A stretch of 64,000 nucleotides of DNA, taken from contig VFFE01007601.1 of NCBI GenBank assembly GCA_008921705.1, positions 383,827-447,826 of the forward strand. Reading direction: 5' to 3'. A program made the position numbers and the translations under genes. The DNA is from Burhinus oedicnemus (taxonomy: Eukaryota; Chordata; Aves; Charadriiformes; Burhinidae). The notes under the pieces were generated by a model. That model was given only the letters and a program-made list of their open reading frames with translations. It had not been told where the DNA came from and ran no database searches. Shown here piece by piece: positions 44,373 to 58,210 of the stretch. Position 1 is the first letter of the stretch. Every line of letters starts with the position of its first letter.

Positions 44373-47300
44373 GTAATTCTAGCTTCCCCGCCACCCCCAA
44401 ATTCTGTAGCCAGCCCCAGGCAGCAACTGCTGCCCTCTGTGACTCTCTACATTGTGAAGCTCCATCTCATACATTTCTGGAGTAAAATCTAGGGCATAAC
44501 ACAGCACAGCAAAATTTGTAATCCAACAGAAGAGAATAAATGGTCTGTTCTGCAACCAGCATCCCGGCATTGGGAAGGGTTGTTGGATGAGGCTGGGGCT
44601 GCAGGCTGTCCGTGAAGAGTGATGGGAGACAAAGAAGGGGAGGCTGCTGACCACGACTGTTATAGCAGGATGAGTTTTCTTTCCTTGTTAATCTCCTTGG
44701 GTGAAGCTAATTGCCATTTCCCAATTATTGTCACCCCATCTTCCAGCCCTGCCCACAAGGGACTTATACAATCCTGGCAGTCTGGGCTGGAAAGGCCCAT
44801 TTAGATCATCACATCAGTGTTCCCCTCAGGCTAAACTACAGCCGTGTTTTGCATTTGTGTTACAGACCACGTTATGCTCACCCTGCAGAATATTTGCTGA
44901 GAAGATTCATTTCTTGGAAACCGGCCAGAATCCAGTGATGCTCATACTAAAGCACGTCAGGATATTTTAAAAGCACTGCAACATTGGCACAATGATCACG
45001 GAGATCATTTGCCGATGATGAACTCTGCAGCTGAATCCAATCAGGGTTGTGAAATGGTCCTTTCAGCCTCATCTGACTCATAATAATAATAATTTGAGGT
45101 TAGATTTTGAATTTGGCTGTGGCTCTTAATAAAGGGTTGTGGAGAGCTGCACCTGCTGGAGCTCTGTGCTAGCCCAGGGAAAGGGGATGGATCAGTCCAA
45201 AATATTTCAAATGTTGGTCACGTGCCTTTCCAGCTCACCAAGGAGTGCTGCACCACGGGAAGGCCTTTTCCTCCCCCATGCTTCCTGGCTTGCGCACGTT
45301 GTACCCAAGGGAACAGAAGACTCCAACCCCTCCTTGGCCTGGTCCACATGTTCCATGCTGGCTTCCCAGGGTGGTGCTAAGGGTGTCTGGCCTCTTCCCT
45401 TCCTGCTTTGCAGAGCTTTCGGCTTGGCTGAATTTAGCACAGGGACTAAACGCAAGGTAATCTTGATGCCTGTGCAGTGCCAGTGAATCATTATTAAATC
45501 AGTTTGGGTTAGCTAACCAACCGTGGGAGCAGTGACAATCAAATACAGGCAGGAAAGAAAATACATCTCCTATGTGGGAGTATGACTTGGGGAGTGTCCA
45601 CAGCATGAAATAACCAGGCTGCTCACAGAGCCCAGCATACCAGGGGAAGGACAGGGCAGGGGAAAGCTCAGCATCTCCATCAAACTTGCCTCATTAATTC
45701 CTCCAGGTCTGGAGATGCCATCCTGACTGTTGGGAGCTGGTCCAGGGAGACCAGCTACAGCATGAGAGCAGATCTGTCCTGCCTCCTCTAGCTACCCTAC
45801 AGCCCTGGAGCAAGAGGGGAGCAAACCAGGAGGATTGAATTTGATTAACTTTCTCTAATTTGGTCCCAGCTCACGGCAGAAATAACAAGTGCTGCTGTGG
45901 ACAGGCTATCAATATGATATTGATGTCTCTCTGTACTTTGAAATAAATTAAGACATCACTGAAAACAACTTACTATGTTTTTTGGTGGCCAAAATGTGTC
46001 CCCATTCTGTCTTCCTGATCAAGATCAGGAAGATAGGTTAAAGGTTAAAAAAAAAGTCTGCATTCCCATCTCCCAAAAATGTGCTAAAGGAGGCAGAAAA
46101 TAGAAGGGTAAATATTGATGTCTGCAAGAGCTTCTGAGTTGCGCCTGGTATTGGAGAGCCATGTTGTGAAGGCTTCAGTACCCAGAGGTGACCTCTAACT
46201 GGTTTTGACTCATTGAGCACTAAAATTTAGAGTAATTTCCTTTCCTTCCTGGTAAAATTAGTAATGGCAAACTGATGAGTATTCTGCATAGGAATATCAT
46301 TCCAGAAGAGGAATGGTCTTGTAAGAAAAGATGTATTCGGGCCAGAAAGCATTTTGCAGGCATCTCCTGATTATGCTTGTGACACGTCCTCTGCAGTAAA
46401 CAGCCACCTTACAGGTGGAGGTGTGACAGCACCACGTGGGCTAGTCCTGTCTGTCTGCAGAGACCTAGGTCTAAACACAGTGAGCGTTCCAGTACCACCA
46501 GTGGCCTGACCCAGCAGGACCAGTGTTAAGCCCATGGATGAGCCCTGGTGGGGGTTTGGGGTGCATGGGGAACTGGTGCTGAAACATGGTCCATGTGGAG
46601 GCTGGTGGATGCCCAGGCTGAACAAGCCGGCAGAGGATTTCTGCTAAAGGCTTTGTCCGGATGAGCATGGGAGGCAGCACTATTTATTTCATTTGAATAA
46701 TACATGACTAATAACTTAAATAAGAGAAAGTGGAATGAGCTTTCCGGTTAAGCTGAAATGTTTGATGCTTGTTTCCTGGGCATTTTGGGTCTCTGGGAAG
46801 CTTTGAAGTGGCCCTAATGAACTTGCCAACGTAGATAATGTAAAATACTTTAATAATTAATTTAGCAGGCAGTGCTGTCTATGATATGTAATCTGAAATG
46901 CTTAAATAGATGAAACTGTCCTTTCTAAGCACCTGTTTGATCTCAACTAAAATGGTGCAAGTTCTGTTGCAAAGATGTTTTATGAAAGCACTTCAGCATA
47001 CCATGCTTTTAATTAAATTGTCCTAACTGGGCTATCTTTTGTGTTCTTAGAGCACTGTACTTGCATCAGATTACAAAAGAGAGGGGCGACAAGCAGCAAC
47101 CAAAATTGCCTGAGACCAGCCTTGCCAAGTGACAGAGCCATTAACTCCATTGTAATCTCAATCCCTATCAAGTGATCAAGGCCAGGAAATAAACCATAAA
47201 AGAACACCTGTTATCTTATCAACCCCCCTATACCCATGATACCTTTATTACGGTTGTAACTTTCATTTCATTCACCTTCTCTGGTTGGGCACCTGTGAAA

Positions 47301-50300
47301 GTTAGACTCCTGTTTTGCAATCTAATCTCCCGAGATGCCCTCTGCCCACAGGGCAAGCCCACAGCCGTTGCATGGTGGGAGCTGTTTGGCACCTTGGTGA
47401 GATGATGGCGTCAGAGGCCAACCCAGTGAGCAATCTGCAACTGGGACACTTATCTTTTCCCCCCAAAGCACTGGTCACGGTGCAGGGTGCTGTAGGAGAC
47501 AGCAATAGGAAACAGGGATTTGTAGCAGGGGGCTGAGCATCTGCACAGCTCTCACCGAGGACACGGCATGCTATGGCTCAGCTTTTGGACCGCAGCGTCC
47601 TGCCAGTGGCTTGAGACATCACCTGGACACCAGACAGGTGAAAGGATGCTCTCAGCCATGCTTTCCCACCACAGGGACCAGGGCTGCCAGCACTGTTGGG
47701 CTCTCCCATTGCCATGGTCTCACAGCAGCCCCGGCACTGCTTGCAGCCAGGGAACATCTTAGGAGACCCGTGGGAAGTTAGAGGCAGGGAGGGGGATCAG
47801 TTTCCCTGGAGCAGAGGAAAAACACACTTTTACAAGGTTGCACACATGGCGAAACAGCCCTTTCCATCCACGTGACGGTGCTGGGATTGCCCAGACAATA
47901 AACAACCCCGTTTTATTTGTGTTTCACAGGGGCTGGCCTGCAACCTGTCACGTGCAAGTTGTTTTACTCACAAAAGCCCCACAGTGAGTTTGGTGGCGGT
48001 CATGCCTCTGTGCTGGCTCGTCAAGGTCACATCCTCCCAGCCCGGAGGCATGCCTGTGTCCACGCGGGAGAGACCAAGTCTTTTGAGTACGGTTTGCTTC
48101 CTATTTCCACCCTAGAAAATTACCTAACAACAATTAATGTGAGCATTTTGGTAGTATATAACAGTAGCACTGTAACATGCCAAGCCAAGGAAGGGCCTGA
48201 GAACGGTTCAGCAGAAAATTCCTTTTATTTTAAGCTCTCAGCTCTGAGTTAAATGGAGATTTCAAACACGTGGCACAAGTCCTTTTGGATCACATTTAAA
48301 ATAAATTTTGTATGTTTGAAAACACTGAAACTAAAAACTGCAACAACAAATGGTGTGTTTGGGGGAAAAGATAGCAGGGAGAGAAGGAACAAGCGTATCT
48401 AGAGATCTTATCTTAGTTTTTCTTGGGAGGACAATTTATCCAGCCAGCACTGGAAGTTGATCATGGTTGGGTGGTTCCCAGCAGCTGCATTTGGAAAGGA
48501 AAGGGAGGCAGCAGCAGGCCAGGTAGACATCTGAGTACTTCCATGTCTGCTCTTTTCAGTTAAATACCAGATGTTAGGACTTCACTTGTAAACGTTTAAC
48601 GACAAGGATGAAAATGGAATGTTTGCTGAGTTCTCTGCCTGGCTCTGTTTCCACACCAAACAATGCACACACATCCCTGCTCACCTGCACGCGCCTGTTT
48701 GCAAGTGAAATGTGAGCCTGGTGGAAATTTCCAAGACTTCTTAGTTTTCCTCTGTCTGCTCTAGCAGGAAAAAGTATGGGAAAAGCTAGCTCTCATGCAT
48801 GCAAACGAGACCACGGTGGTCACTGGTGCCCTGTTAAGTACTTTAGGAGATCTTTTGTTCAGCTTGCCTAAAAATTGATGCTGCTAAGGAAGTATAACCT
48901 GATGAATTGGATATATTTATGGATATTTAAATACAAAAATCATGCCTCTTGCACAACAAAGGCTTTTATTCAGTTCATATGATGCCATTCTTCCTCAAAG
49001 TCTTCACTATCACAAACATTAACAGGGTGCAGTGACCTGCCTGTGTTTTGGCCTGACACCTGGGAAGCATTTTTATTACACAAGGTTTCCTTATCTGCTC
49101 CGGCAATAAAACTAATGGAGCCAGGTGTCTTCACATGCATGGCCTGGATCCAGTGCCTCCGCTTTCCATAACGCTGCTAGGTTCCACTCCTCTCCCTTTT
49201 CCCTCAGGGGACAAGGGACAAGGACAAACCCTTGCCATCCTGTGAGCTCCTGCCAGGGCTTGGGGTAGTAGCACGTCTCCTCTGGAAAACACTAATCTGA
49301 GTCTCTCTCCACTATTGGTCCTGCTGCCAGGCTTGCCTGGGGCTGTTTAAGGGGTTCAGGAGACTCTGTGGAAGTGGTGATGGACAAATGGATATGGGCA
49401 ATGTCCACAGTCTCATTTCCTTAGGAAGCCAGTTACCAACAGGCACATATTTCATTCTGCATCACCACACCTTTGAGATGCATCTGGGATTGCCAGTGAG
49501 GGACCAGACATGGATTTTGTTTCTAATTAACATTTGCAGGATAGTAGAGATTTATTTGTAAATATATATATAAGGGCCACATTTTAAAATCCCCAACTCC
49601 CACCCAAAGTCACCGCCTTTGTGAGTGAGGCCCACTCACCTGCCGAAAAATCCTTTGGGCCTGAACGTGTTGAAACAATTTGGCATCCCGTGCTGTGCAA
49701 TATATTAAACGAATCACAGTACAAGAAACAGATGTTTATTCCAGTGGGTGCAGGAGTCCAGACAAAGTATTGGGTTACTGTCTGTCTCAGATAACGGGAC
49801 AAAGCGGAAAAGTTGGGATTAGACATTCTACGTGTCCCATGTAGAAACTGTAAACCTTAAAAACGTAGCCCAGGTCCCACAACTGGCCATATGGGAGCGA
49901 ACCCTGCAGTTGCCGTGCAGCAGTCCCAGGCTGCCATCAGCACTCGGGCACAAACCTGGGCGCTGGCACGTGCCCTGCACGTTACACCAAACTCTGGGGC
50001 TGTTTGAGTGCTTTAGTTCGGTGCCTGGCCGCATTTATTAACTCCCATGCCCAAGGGAGGGTGATCTGTAGCCCATATCCATGAGAGGTTTGGGACCATC
50101 TGAGACCCCATCTATGATATTTCAGGTCTTTGGGCACTGCCGCTCCAAGATCTAACTGCAGAACTGAGCCCCGGGCTTTTCAAATGAGCTGTTTTCCTTA
50201 AAACAAAGGCTCATTATGTTTGATTAGTTGTTTTTATCTGTGGAATCAAAACTCTAGATTAGGAGTCAGAAAAACGGGGCTGATTTTTTTTCCAAATGAA

Positions 50301-51982
50301 ACATGAAATGTGAGAAGCTCCAGAGAAGTTCGGGGGCTGGGTTGTCCCTGTCAGGTCGGCTGCTTGGTTCTTAGCAACTCGGTACAGGCGATGTTTACTC
50401 AAAACTCTGTGCAGGAGAAAACATGAGCCTGAAAAAGCAAATGAAGCAATGAAAAGCGTTCCTGTAGAAAGACAGTGCATATGCAGGGATGCTCCTTGCC
50501 CGCAACTTTTCTGCCATGCACTAATTCTGTTACCATTAGCAGGAAATCATTGCCCACATGGGTCCTGTTTGAGGTCATCTCTAAAAGACCTGGGGGTCTG
50601 GGCAGTGCTCTATGCTCAGGATCCCTGAGGGATCACAGCTTCTGGCCCCACAGGGTGGCAGTCACTGGAAAGCAGTGTGGGACCAGACTTCCAGCCAAAT
50701 ACCCCTGGTTTAAAACCAACATTCCTGCCACTTGCAACTACTGTCCTTCGGCTGGCAGCAACTGTGGAAAACGAAAAGTACCATTTTTACATTTTAAAAT
50801 GTCTAAACAAACAGACCTTTGCTCAGGCAGAGCTCTGCCTCCTCCTGCATCTCACCGAGTGCGGTATCACCGCAAATGCTCCCTGGCTGCAGGAGCTGAG
50901 CTTCACTCATAAAGGAGGAAAGATCTGCTGCTTCTTTCCTGTTCCTGTTTGCATCCCTCACCGCACTTGAAATGTGCTGTATCCTGAGTTATTCTTAAAC
51001 AAGCCTTCCCATTGTTCGACTCACTGTCCCTTTGAAGAAATATGACCCATGCTATGGAAAAGTGAGAATGATGTTAAGTCTGCACGAGATACTTATGGCT
51101 GTGACATACAGGAAAAGGATGAGTGCTTTGCACTGTCCACATGAATGAACCCACAGGAAGGAGGTGTGACAGGGCAGCGGGCAAGCTGCTTGGAAACTTC
51201 CATGGTTCCTGATGCTGCACTGGCTCAATTTACATCCTCATCCTGCATTTTCATTGACTGAAAATGTTCCTCATTAATTAAAGGGCTCCTCTGACACTGA
51301 AAGCCTCGTCTCTGCTAAGAGATTCTTTTTTTAATACCCAACACCAGTGATTCAGACATAATTTGTGACATTTGTGTCATGACAACCTGTGCTGAGCAGG
51401 GCTGGATGGCATGGGGACAATCATTGGTCCCTTGCACGTCTCTCCATGCTAGCACTACTCCTTTATTCCTGTCAGTAACGCCAGCTGAGTATTAGCAAGA
51501 GTGGGAGAAAACACTTGTGCTGAGAGACGCCTAAAGTGCCTCTCTGATGGCTGCAGTCTCCTGCCCAGTATGCCATTAACCAGTCATGCAGGGTGTATTT
51601 TGCTGGAGCAGGGGAAAAATCAAGATGCCGCAGGTGAAAGCCTGGTGTGGACAGGCGCTGAGCATCACCGGGCGCAGTCTGCAGTCCGGAGCGTTTGGGG
51701 TTTGCTGCTGGGGCTCTGTGCCCCGCATTGTCCCTGTGGTCACTCGGCCTTTTGTTCACCCAGCCCCGCTCTCAGCACCGGCAGCGCCCACGCTCGCCCA
51801 CTGCCCAGCTCCTTCCCGCGCCTCGGCGCCTCACTCCTGGAGGCTGCTATGGTGCAAAAAGGAAGAAGAAGACAAAACAAGCATAGCCACGATTCATGTA
51901 ATATTGCTGCAGCTCTGCCAGGAAACAGACTGTAAAAGTTCCTGTATTTAAAGCTGGGAGATGAGTTTTATTGTTAGTAGTT

Positions 51983-52091
51983 GTTATAGCAACGCAAGGT
52001 GCCGGAGAGTAATACATGCTCGGCGCATTGCAACAGACTCTGACAAGTTCAAGGCTGTTGCCTTGCTGCTAAATCTTGTTGCCAAGGCAAT
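51983..52091. promoter_or_regulatory. Cluster of RFX X-box-like motifs
   Basis: GTTGCCAAGGCAAT at 52,078-52,091 is one base from a full X-box palindrome (GTTGCC, two bases, GGCAAC). GTTATAGCAAC at 51,983-51,993 and GTTGCC at 52,057-52,062 are partial matches. Clustered X-boxes mark promoters or enhancers bound by RFX factors. It is a motif match only. Confidence 0.4.
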
Positions 52092-52189
52092 GCAACATAA
52101 GGCAAGAGCCTAGAGAAATGAATACTGCTGACAGCTCGTGCCAGCAGGCTCAGTCTGATTAAAAGGGAACTTTGGAAAGTAATGTGAAC

Positions 52190-52282
52190 TTAAACAGCAG
52201 AGCAGCAGCAGAAGGGAAAGGGGAGCACGGAGATGGAGGAGAGGATCCAGAGGAGGAGCAGTGGGTTAATGTCAAGCAACAG
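52190..52282 (+). other. Possible unannotated first exon
   Basis: A purine-rich stretch ends AACAG followed by gtaaag, a good donor with gt at 52283-52284. An ATG at 52,233 opens a frame that runs through the donor. It begins about 100 bp downstream of the X-box-like cluster. No protein family is recognised, and a non-coding transcript is as likely. The 5' boundary is arbitrary. Confidence 0.2.
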
Positions 52283-55200
52283 GTAAAGGAAAGCATTTTA
52301 TTAGAAAGCAATGTGGCCGAATAGGATGTCTTAGCCTGTAATGCAAGAAACACACCACAATTTTGGAGGGAGTAAAAAAAAAAAAATCACAAAATTCTCA
52401 TTTTTTATATTTGTTTAACTTGGGCAGTACTGATGTAACTTGAATGGGAACTTTGGCTTTTTCCCAATGGTGTTGACAGCAAAAATCGGTTTCTCAGTAA
52501 ATTTGTTCTGTGAGGCGGGTATTGTTGCTGCTGTAGTAAAAACCATAAAGTAGCTCAGTTAATTTTCAATTATATGTTCATTTCCAGCCTTTTTAAACAT
52601 ACTTCATGGCAGTATGTTAGCTGGAAAAGAGATGAGGCTGAAAGTTGATTATTCTCCCCTGACTATGATTCACAGTTAATGATGACAGTATGCTCTGAGT
52701 TGAAGGAAAAGTACTACCCCAAGGACCACAGAGTCAAAACAGATGATCAATGCTGAAGAATTCAGGTAATTAAGTTAATTTCTACTACCAATACAATATT
52801 TTGACATGTGCTATGGGATACTGGGGTACTAAAATGCAAGTACTACTGAAGTGCCTCAAAAAGATACACAACGATCTCAGATGAAGAGATAAGCATAATA
52901 TTTCTTAAACAATTACCATAGCAGTATTCTGATCCACTCCTACTTACGTCCCATGCATTTTACATTTTCACGGACTATTGATAGCTAAAAATGACCTCAT
53001 GTTTTCCTCTTCAAGGACTATTTCAGCATGTGCATCTTGCAGTACAGCAGCAGCATACAGCAGAATACCTGATACCACCAAATGCCCCACGGTGGAGTTT
53101 GTTCCCCTGGCACCTGCTGTGGATGGTGAAAAAGTTGTCAGGTCTGCAAGTACATTGTACTATTTAAAAACGGGAAGCTAAGACATGATTTGCCAATTGT
53201 ACTGGAATTTTTTTTGTGTGCGTTCATGGGCAGAGCCATCTCTATTGACCTTCATAAAAGTAAGGCTTCTTATTAACTGTGAAATATTTTTGTACTAATT
53301 TGAAGCTCTTAAGCCACGGGCTGGGAAGCAGGCAGGTGACTGGTCATATGCTTGTAACCATCATTTGTTTTTCAGCAGCTAAATTATATTCTAAGAAACG
53401 AGCAACTACTGTTACTGGCATTTTTCCACAGTCACCATAGCTAGCTGTGAGATATTACATGATCAGAAAGAAGAGAAAACCTGTTCAGGCAACTGTGAAG
53501 GGAACATGACATTGTCCCAGAGGATGCTTTTATTTGAAGACTGTCCATTAGATAAAGAAACATGAGAATCCTAGAACTGGGCATTAGCATTTTTTTTTAA
53601 TAAGAAAGCAAAGGAAACTCTATTTTTAGTCTTAGCTGAATTTCTCTGCTGGTGATTCCACACGTGGTGTTACTTGTTAATATATCCAGGAGGAGATTTC
53701 AAAGCTATCCAGAATATCCTTCTTTTTTCTGAAGAGATGCACACACAGAAGTCTGGCTAGTAAAAAGGCAAAACCATATGGGCAGGTCACGCAGCAACAT
53801 CGACACTTACTTGATCTGCAGGATCCCAGAGTATTTCCAAGACTGGCGCTCCTATCTGCAGGTCCCATCTGCCCTTGACATCTGTGATGGTAGGACCCTT
53901 CTTGGAAGGTTTCTAGACCATCTTTACCACCCCAAGCGTGTTGTTTGATGTCTCCTCCAGGACAGATGGGATGCATAGGGGAAGCTCAGACCCCCGCAGA
54001 GGAAACCACTGCTGAATCACACTGCAGCTAAATGCACCTTGGCACACACTCCAAAACACGGGGGCACAACCAAAGGGCATCCCGCTCTGCTTTCTTCTGC
54101 CTCCTACCCCTCTCCCCTGCTCTGCACCTATTTAGTCGCTTGAGAGCCACCCCCAGAGAGCAGGGAAGCAACGTGGAGCTGGGACAGTGTGTCATCAAGA
54201 TAATTTCTGATAGCAGAGTAGACAGAGCTATTTCCAGAATGATTAATGCCATTAGCACATGCTGAAGCTTAAGGCTGAACATAAGCTTTAGAGGAATGGA
54301 TTTTGATGTAAAAAGTGAATAAATGAGACAACTGTCAGAACAATGAGTGGTGAACCAAGTAAAGATCCTTAGCGTAGGAGATGCAAAGCACTGCCTGCTG
54401 GCCTGTTCTCACTGAAGCTGCTGGTAAAATTCCTGTTGCCCTTCAGGCTGGAGAAATAGCCCAGCAAAGGCATGCGGCACAGAGGCAACCAAAGTAGCAG
54501 GCAGCAAGGCCACTTCCACGACTAATTAGCTGCATTGCATTTTATCAGGGGCACAGGGATGGTAACACCCCGGGAGCCAAGGCACTGGTCCCCCCCCAAA
54601 CCATGTACTACCGCGCCTGGAGCCTGTTTGAGGGATCTTTGTACTGCCCTTTACTGTACATACCTTGAGTGCTTGCAAGAGTACCAGTCTGAGGGCTTGT
54701 CCTGTTGCTGAATAAAAAGCATGTCTTAAAAGGGCTGTTTGATTTATACTATCTTCTCATAATCCCCACTCCGGAGGTCTCAAATGCCATAATTGAAAAC
54801 CCGCTGTTCATCTTCTGAAAGTCAGGTTTAACCTCCTGTAGGCAGCTCCCAGAAGGACAGTATTTTGCATAATCAGTTACACTGCAAGGAATATGTTTAG
54901 CATTTATCTGTTTTTCTTCTCCTGACACTTTTCTCACAGGAGAGCAGGCAAACAAAATACAGTCATAGCTGTGGAATATCCTCTTCCCCAATTCCTTTTT
55001 ATTAACCCAAACCACCAAGGCTACTTGTTTCCTTAAGAATATTAGCGTGATTTTTTGAAAACCTGTTCCTCTTTCTTACATGAGACATCTTGACAATGGA
55101 TGTCTTGAACCGATTCACCAAAATCTGGTGGGTTTTGTTACCTTAGATCTGTGTCTGCAAAGAAGTCACATGCTCAGGGTGTTTCTCTGAAGAAACTAAT

Positions 55201-58139
55201 TCAGCTTGGACCAAGCCACATGATCCCCTTTTCCAGTCTTGCCTTATGGCCTCTGAGGAATGTTGCATTGGCTGCGAGGGAATTACTAGGTCTTGGCAAG
55301 ACATGTTAATATCGTTGCAAAGACTTGTTAGGGACCAAGACTTCAGCCTCCAACTATTTCCTCTGATAAAGCAGAGTATTCACAGCAGTTCATTAGTCTT
55401 GAATCACCAGTTTCACTTTGTTTGAGAGAAATGAAAGTTCACCACAAACCAGGACTCTGCAAGTAAAGCTGGCTGGTATTGCCTGCCTGCTAGCAGACTT
55501 CGAAACAGAAGTAAAAAGTATTCGATCCAGTTGGAGAAATCAGTGGTTCTGCACCCTTCAGTCAAAGGTTGGGAAAATAAACACCCAAGTGGAAGAGAGG
55601 TTATGAATTCTGGCAACACCTGCTGCACTGTGATTTATTAAGTCTATCAGGACATCTGAAAACTTGGACTGTCAAATATGGGGATGCAAATTTGATGTTT
55701 CCTCCCAAAAGACCTGCCCATGTTCATACACATTGTAGCAATGACAGAACTACAGTCCCATTTTATTACATCTGTTGTTTTGGGTTTTTTTTTTTAACAT
55801 TCAGTGTTATCTTTCTGTTATTGTCCGAAATGACACTGATAATCCTTGAAAGCACCAGAGCGTGAGTATCATATCTGCAGCTGGATCTCACTGCTAGGAA
55901 GCTAGTTACACAGCATGGAAAGTATTTTTGTTATCTCATTTTGAATCATTGATAACAACATCACAAGTGAAGGGACCGTATTGTTTGTTCATGAGATAGG
56001 GAGGAACCACTCCTGCAGCTCCAGCACGTCACCATCCCAAGCGCCTGCTCACAGGGCAGAGAGGCAAGGTCTGAATTATGCATTTTGTAAACCAGAAGCA
56101 ACTTTCTCAAAGCGTGGGGAGCACAGCACCAATGCAAGTGACAGAATGCAGATCATGAAACAGGTCCTTCCACAATGGCTTTCCAAAGCATCCCTGTCAT
56201 TGAGCTGAGCTTCAGAGGACACCATTAACTGAGCCATTTCCCTGGGACCTGGCCTCCAGCAGCAGCAGCCAGTCCCAGTCCCAGCAGCTGGAGTGCTTGA
56301 TCCAAGTAAGGGTATCAATCAGATGCTCAGAACTCCCAGCTGACTCACGGCCCCATTTCTTGGCTGTGTGCTGGCCTCTTTACACCTCTGGTGTTGGAAA
56401 GGGAAGTGAAACAGCCGGTTCTCATGTATACGTTCAACAGCTTTGAAAAGCCCCCCAGTTGTAGAAAAACGGAGCAGAGCTGCAAGATCTGGAGCTGGTT
56501 TCCTACCTAAAAGCCAGGCAGGATGCTGGATCTATAGCTGCAGTTTGGCTTGACAGAGGGCCAACTCCAACACTGCTGTTCTCATCTGCTTTAAAGTTGG
56601 CTGAACATTTGTATGCCATTTTCCCATCCGGCACCATCCAAGCCTAAACCAAAGACTGGAGGCCCCCCAGAAAGCTTCAGAGTGGTGACACAAATTGCAG
56701 TCTTGTTCAGTGCCATTTGCTGTCACCCAATTCATATTTTTGACACTGGGATCCAAATCAGGACCCAGTTCAGCAGCTACACAGGGATGCGTCTCATTCC
56801 AGCCTCCATTGGGGTGTGCGTATCCTTAGGCACACGTTTAAATAACTCACTACAGCCATGCTTAAGCCTAGAGAAAAAGCATCCCAGCAGAAGGACAGAG
56901 AACCAGCTCAATCAACTGTACGCAGCGAGATGTGTTCAAGCCAGCTAATGGGTAATCCTGTGTGTACGTACCACAAATCCACAACATAACTCACTGTCCT
57001 GCTTGGCAGAAGCGTGTTATTGCCTCTTGGGAAACAAGCATTCCTGATCAAAGACTATCCTTGTAGCACAAATAATCAAACCAAACTAATGTGTGTGTAT
57101 GTGTATATATAGTTGACATGGATTTATATGACATGTTGCATATGCTAACGTCAGTCCATCTGAGGGGGTAGAAACTGATGGGGAAGTTGTAGCTACATGG
57201 AAAGAACGGGAATTTTCCAGTGAACCTCAGCATGGCAGAGAGACTGTTCTCAGAGGTCGTAAAAGACTTCTGCAGCCTGCTAATTATACGCTAGCCAAAT
57301 CTTATTACAAACAAGTAATAAGTATAGGCACGTTTGTTGGTTTTGCTAATGACATTAATGTCTTTTTTGATGATTTGCAGAGCTACAGGGGGCCAGGGAC
57401 TCAATTTGTACTGATGTATCTCCCGCTCTGGTGAAGTCTAGGGAACTCTGTTACGTTTGATATCTTTTCACCATTTATCTTTAGACAATTCAAGGTCTGT
57501 TCTCTACACAGTAGTCTGAGCTGTTTCTTCTGCTGTGTAACACACACATTCAGGACTCTACTTGGATAGTGGATCTGTGTATTATTTTCTAGTATGTAAG
57601 TGATGGTATGTAGAATTACACATTACTGTTGTTAAAGGGAATCGGTGCTTTTACTCCTCAAAGTTTCCTTATCCCCCTTAGCAAAACAGCTGTGGCACTG
57701 AAGTCTGCTGTGTAGGTTCATTTATCTTTCCCCTGCAGAGTCCCAGAGAGTTCAGATACCCCTGGTTAAAACCACTGACTTTGCAATTTATGGTAAGTCA
57801 TCAGCAGGGAAAGAGACAGGCATGGAGCTGGTTAAAACACGTTCTGAAGAATTACTAGGGTTTGCCGGGCAAAGACAAGCAAAGGTTTTTCTCTCGCACA
57901 CTATCCACATACCTCTGCGACTGATTTGTTTTGAGTTTCCAGCAGCTGTTTGCACAGACTCGATCATCGGTCCCGCTGCCCTTCTCCGCTTCCTGTCTGA
58001 GAACAAACCGAGACAGTCAGCAGAAGCAATCTCACGTCCTTTAGCGTGAAAACCACTGAACACAGTTTATCTCACCAGAGAAATCAGTGCTTTAAGTATG
58101 TGAGTAATCCACTGACTTCATAGAAATATCTCTGGATGG

Positions 58140-58210
58140 ATTTTTTTAAGCGTGCTCTCGATGGCTGCAGCAACGGGACACTGCGCTGAGCACACACTTG
58201 CACGCTGCAG
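58140..58210 (+). other. Possible alternative first exon
   Basis: A local CpG-richer patch holds ATGGCTGCAGC at 58,161, with an open frame to GCTGCAG at 58,210, followed by the strong donor gtgagc. It lies on the plus strand about 5.5 kb before the putative ADD3 first exon, so it could be an alternative ADD3 start or a lncRNA exon. Support is donor quality and base composition only. Confidence 0.2.

Noticed and set aside
45079..45093. ATA/AAT trinucleotide run
   Set aside because: About five units only; below any useful microsatellite threshold.
57080..57110. Short GT/AT alternating tract resembling a microsatellite
   Set aside because: Fewer than ten uninterrupted units; not a meaningful repeat.
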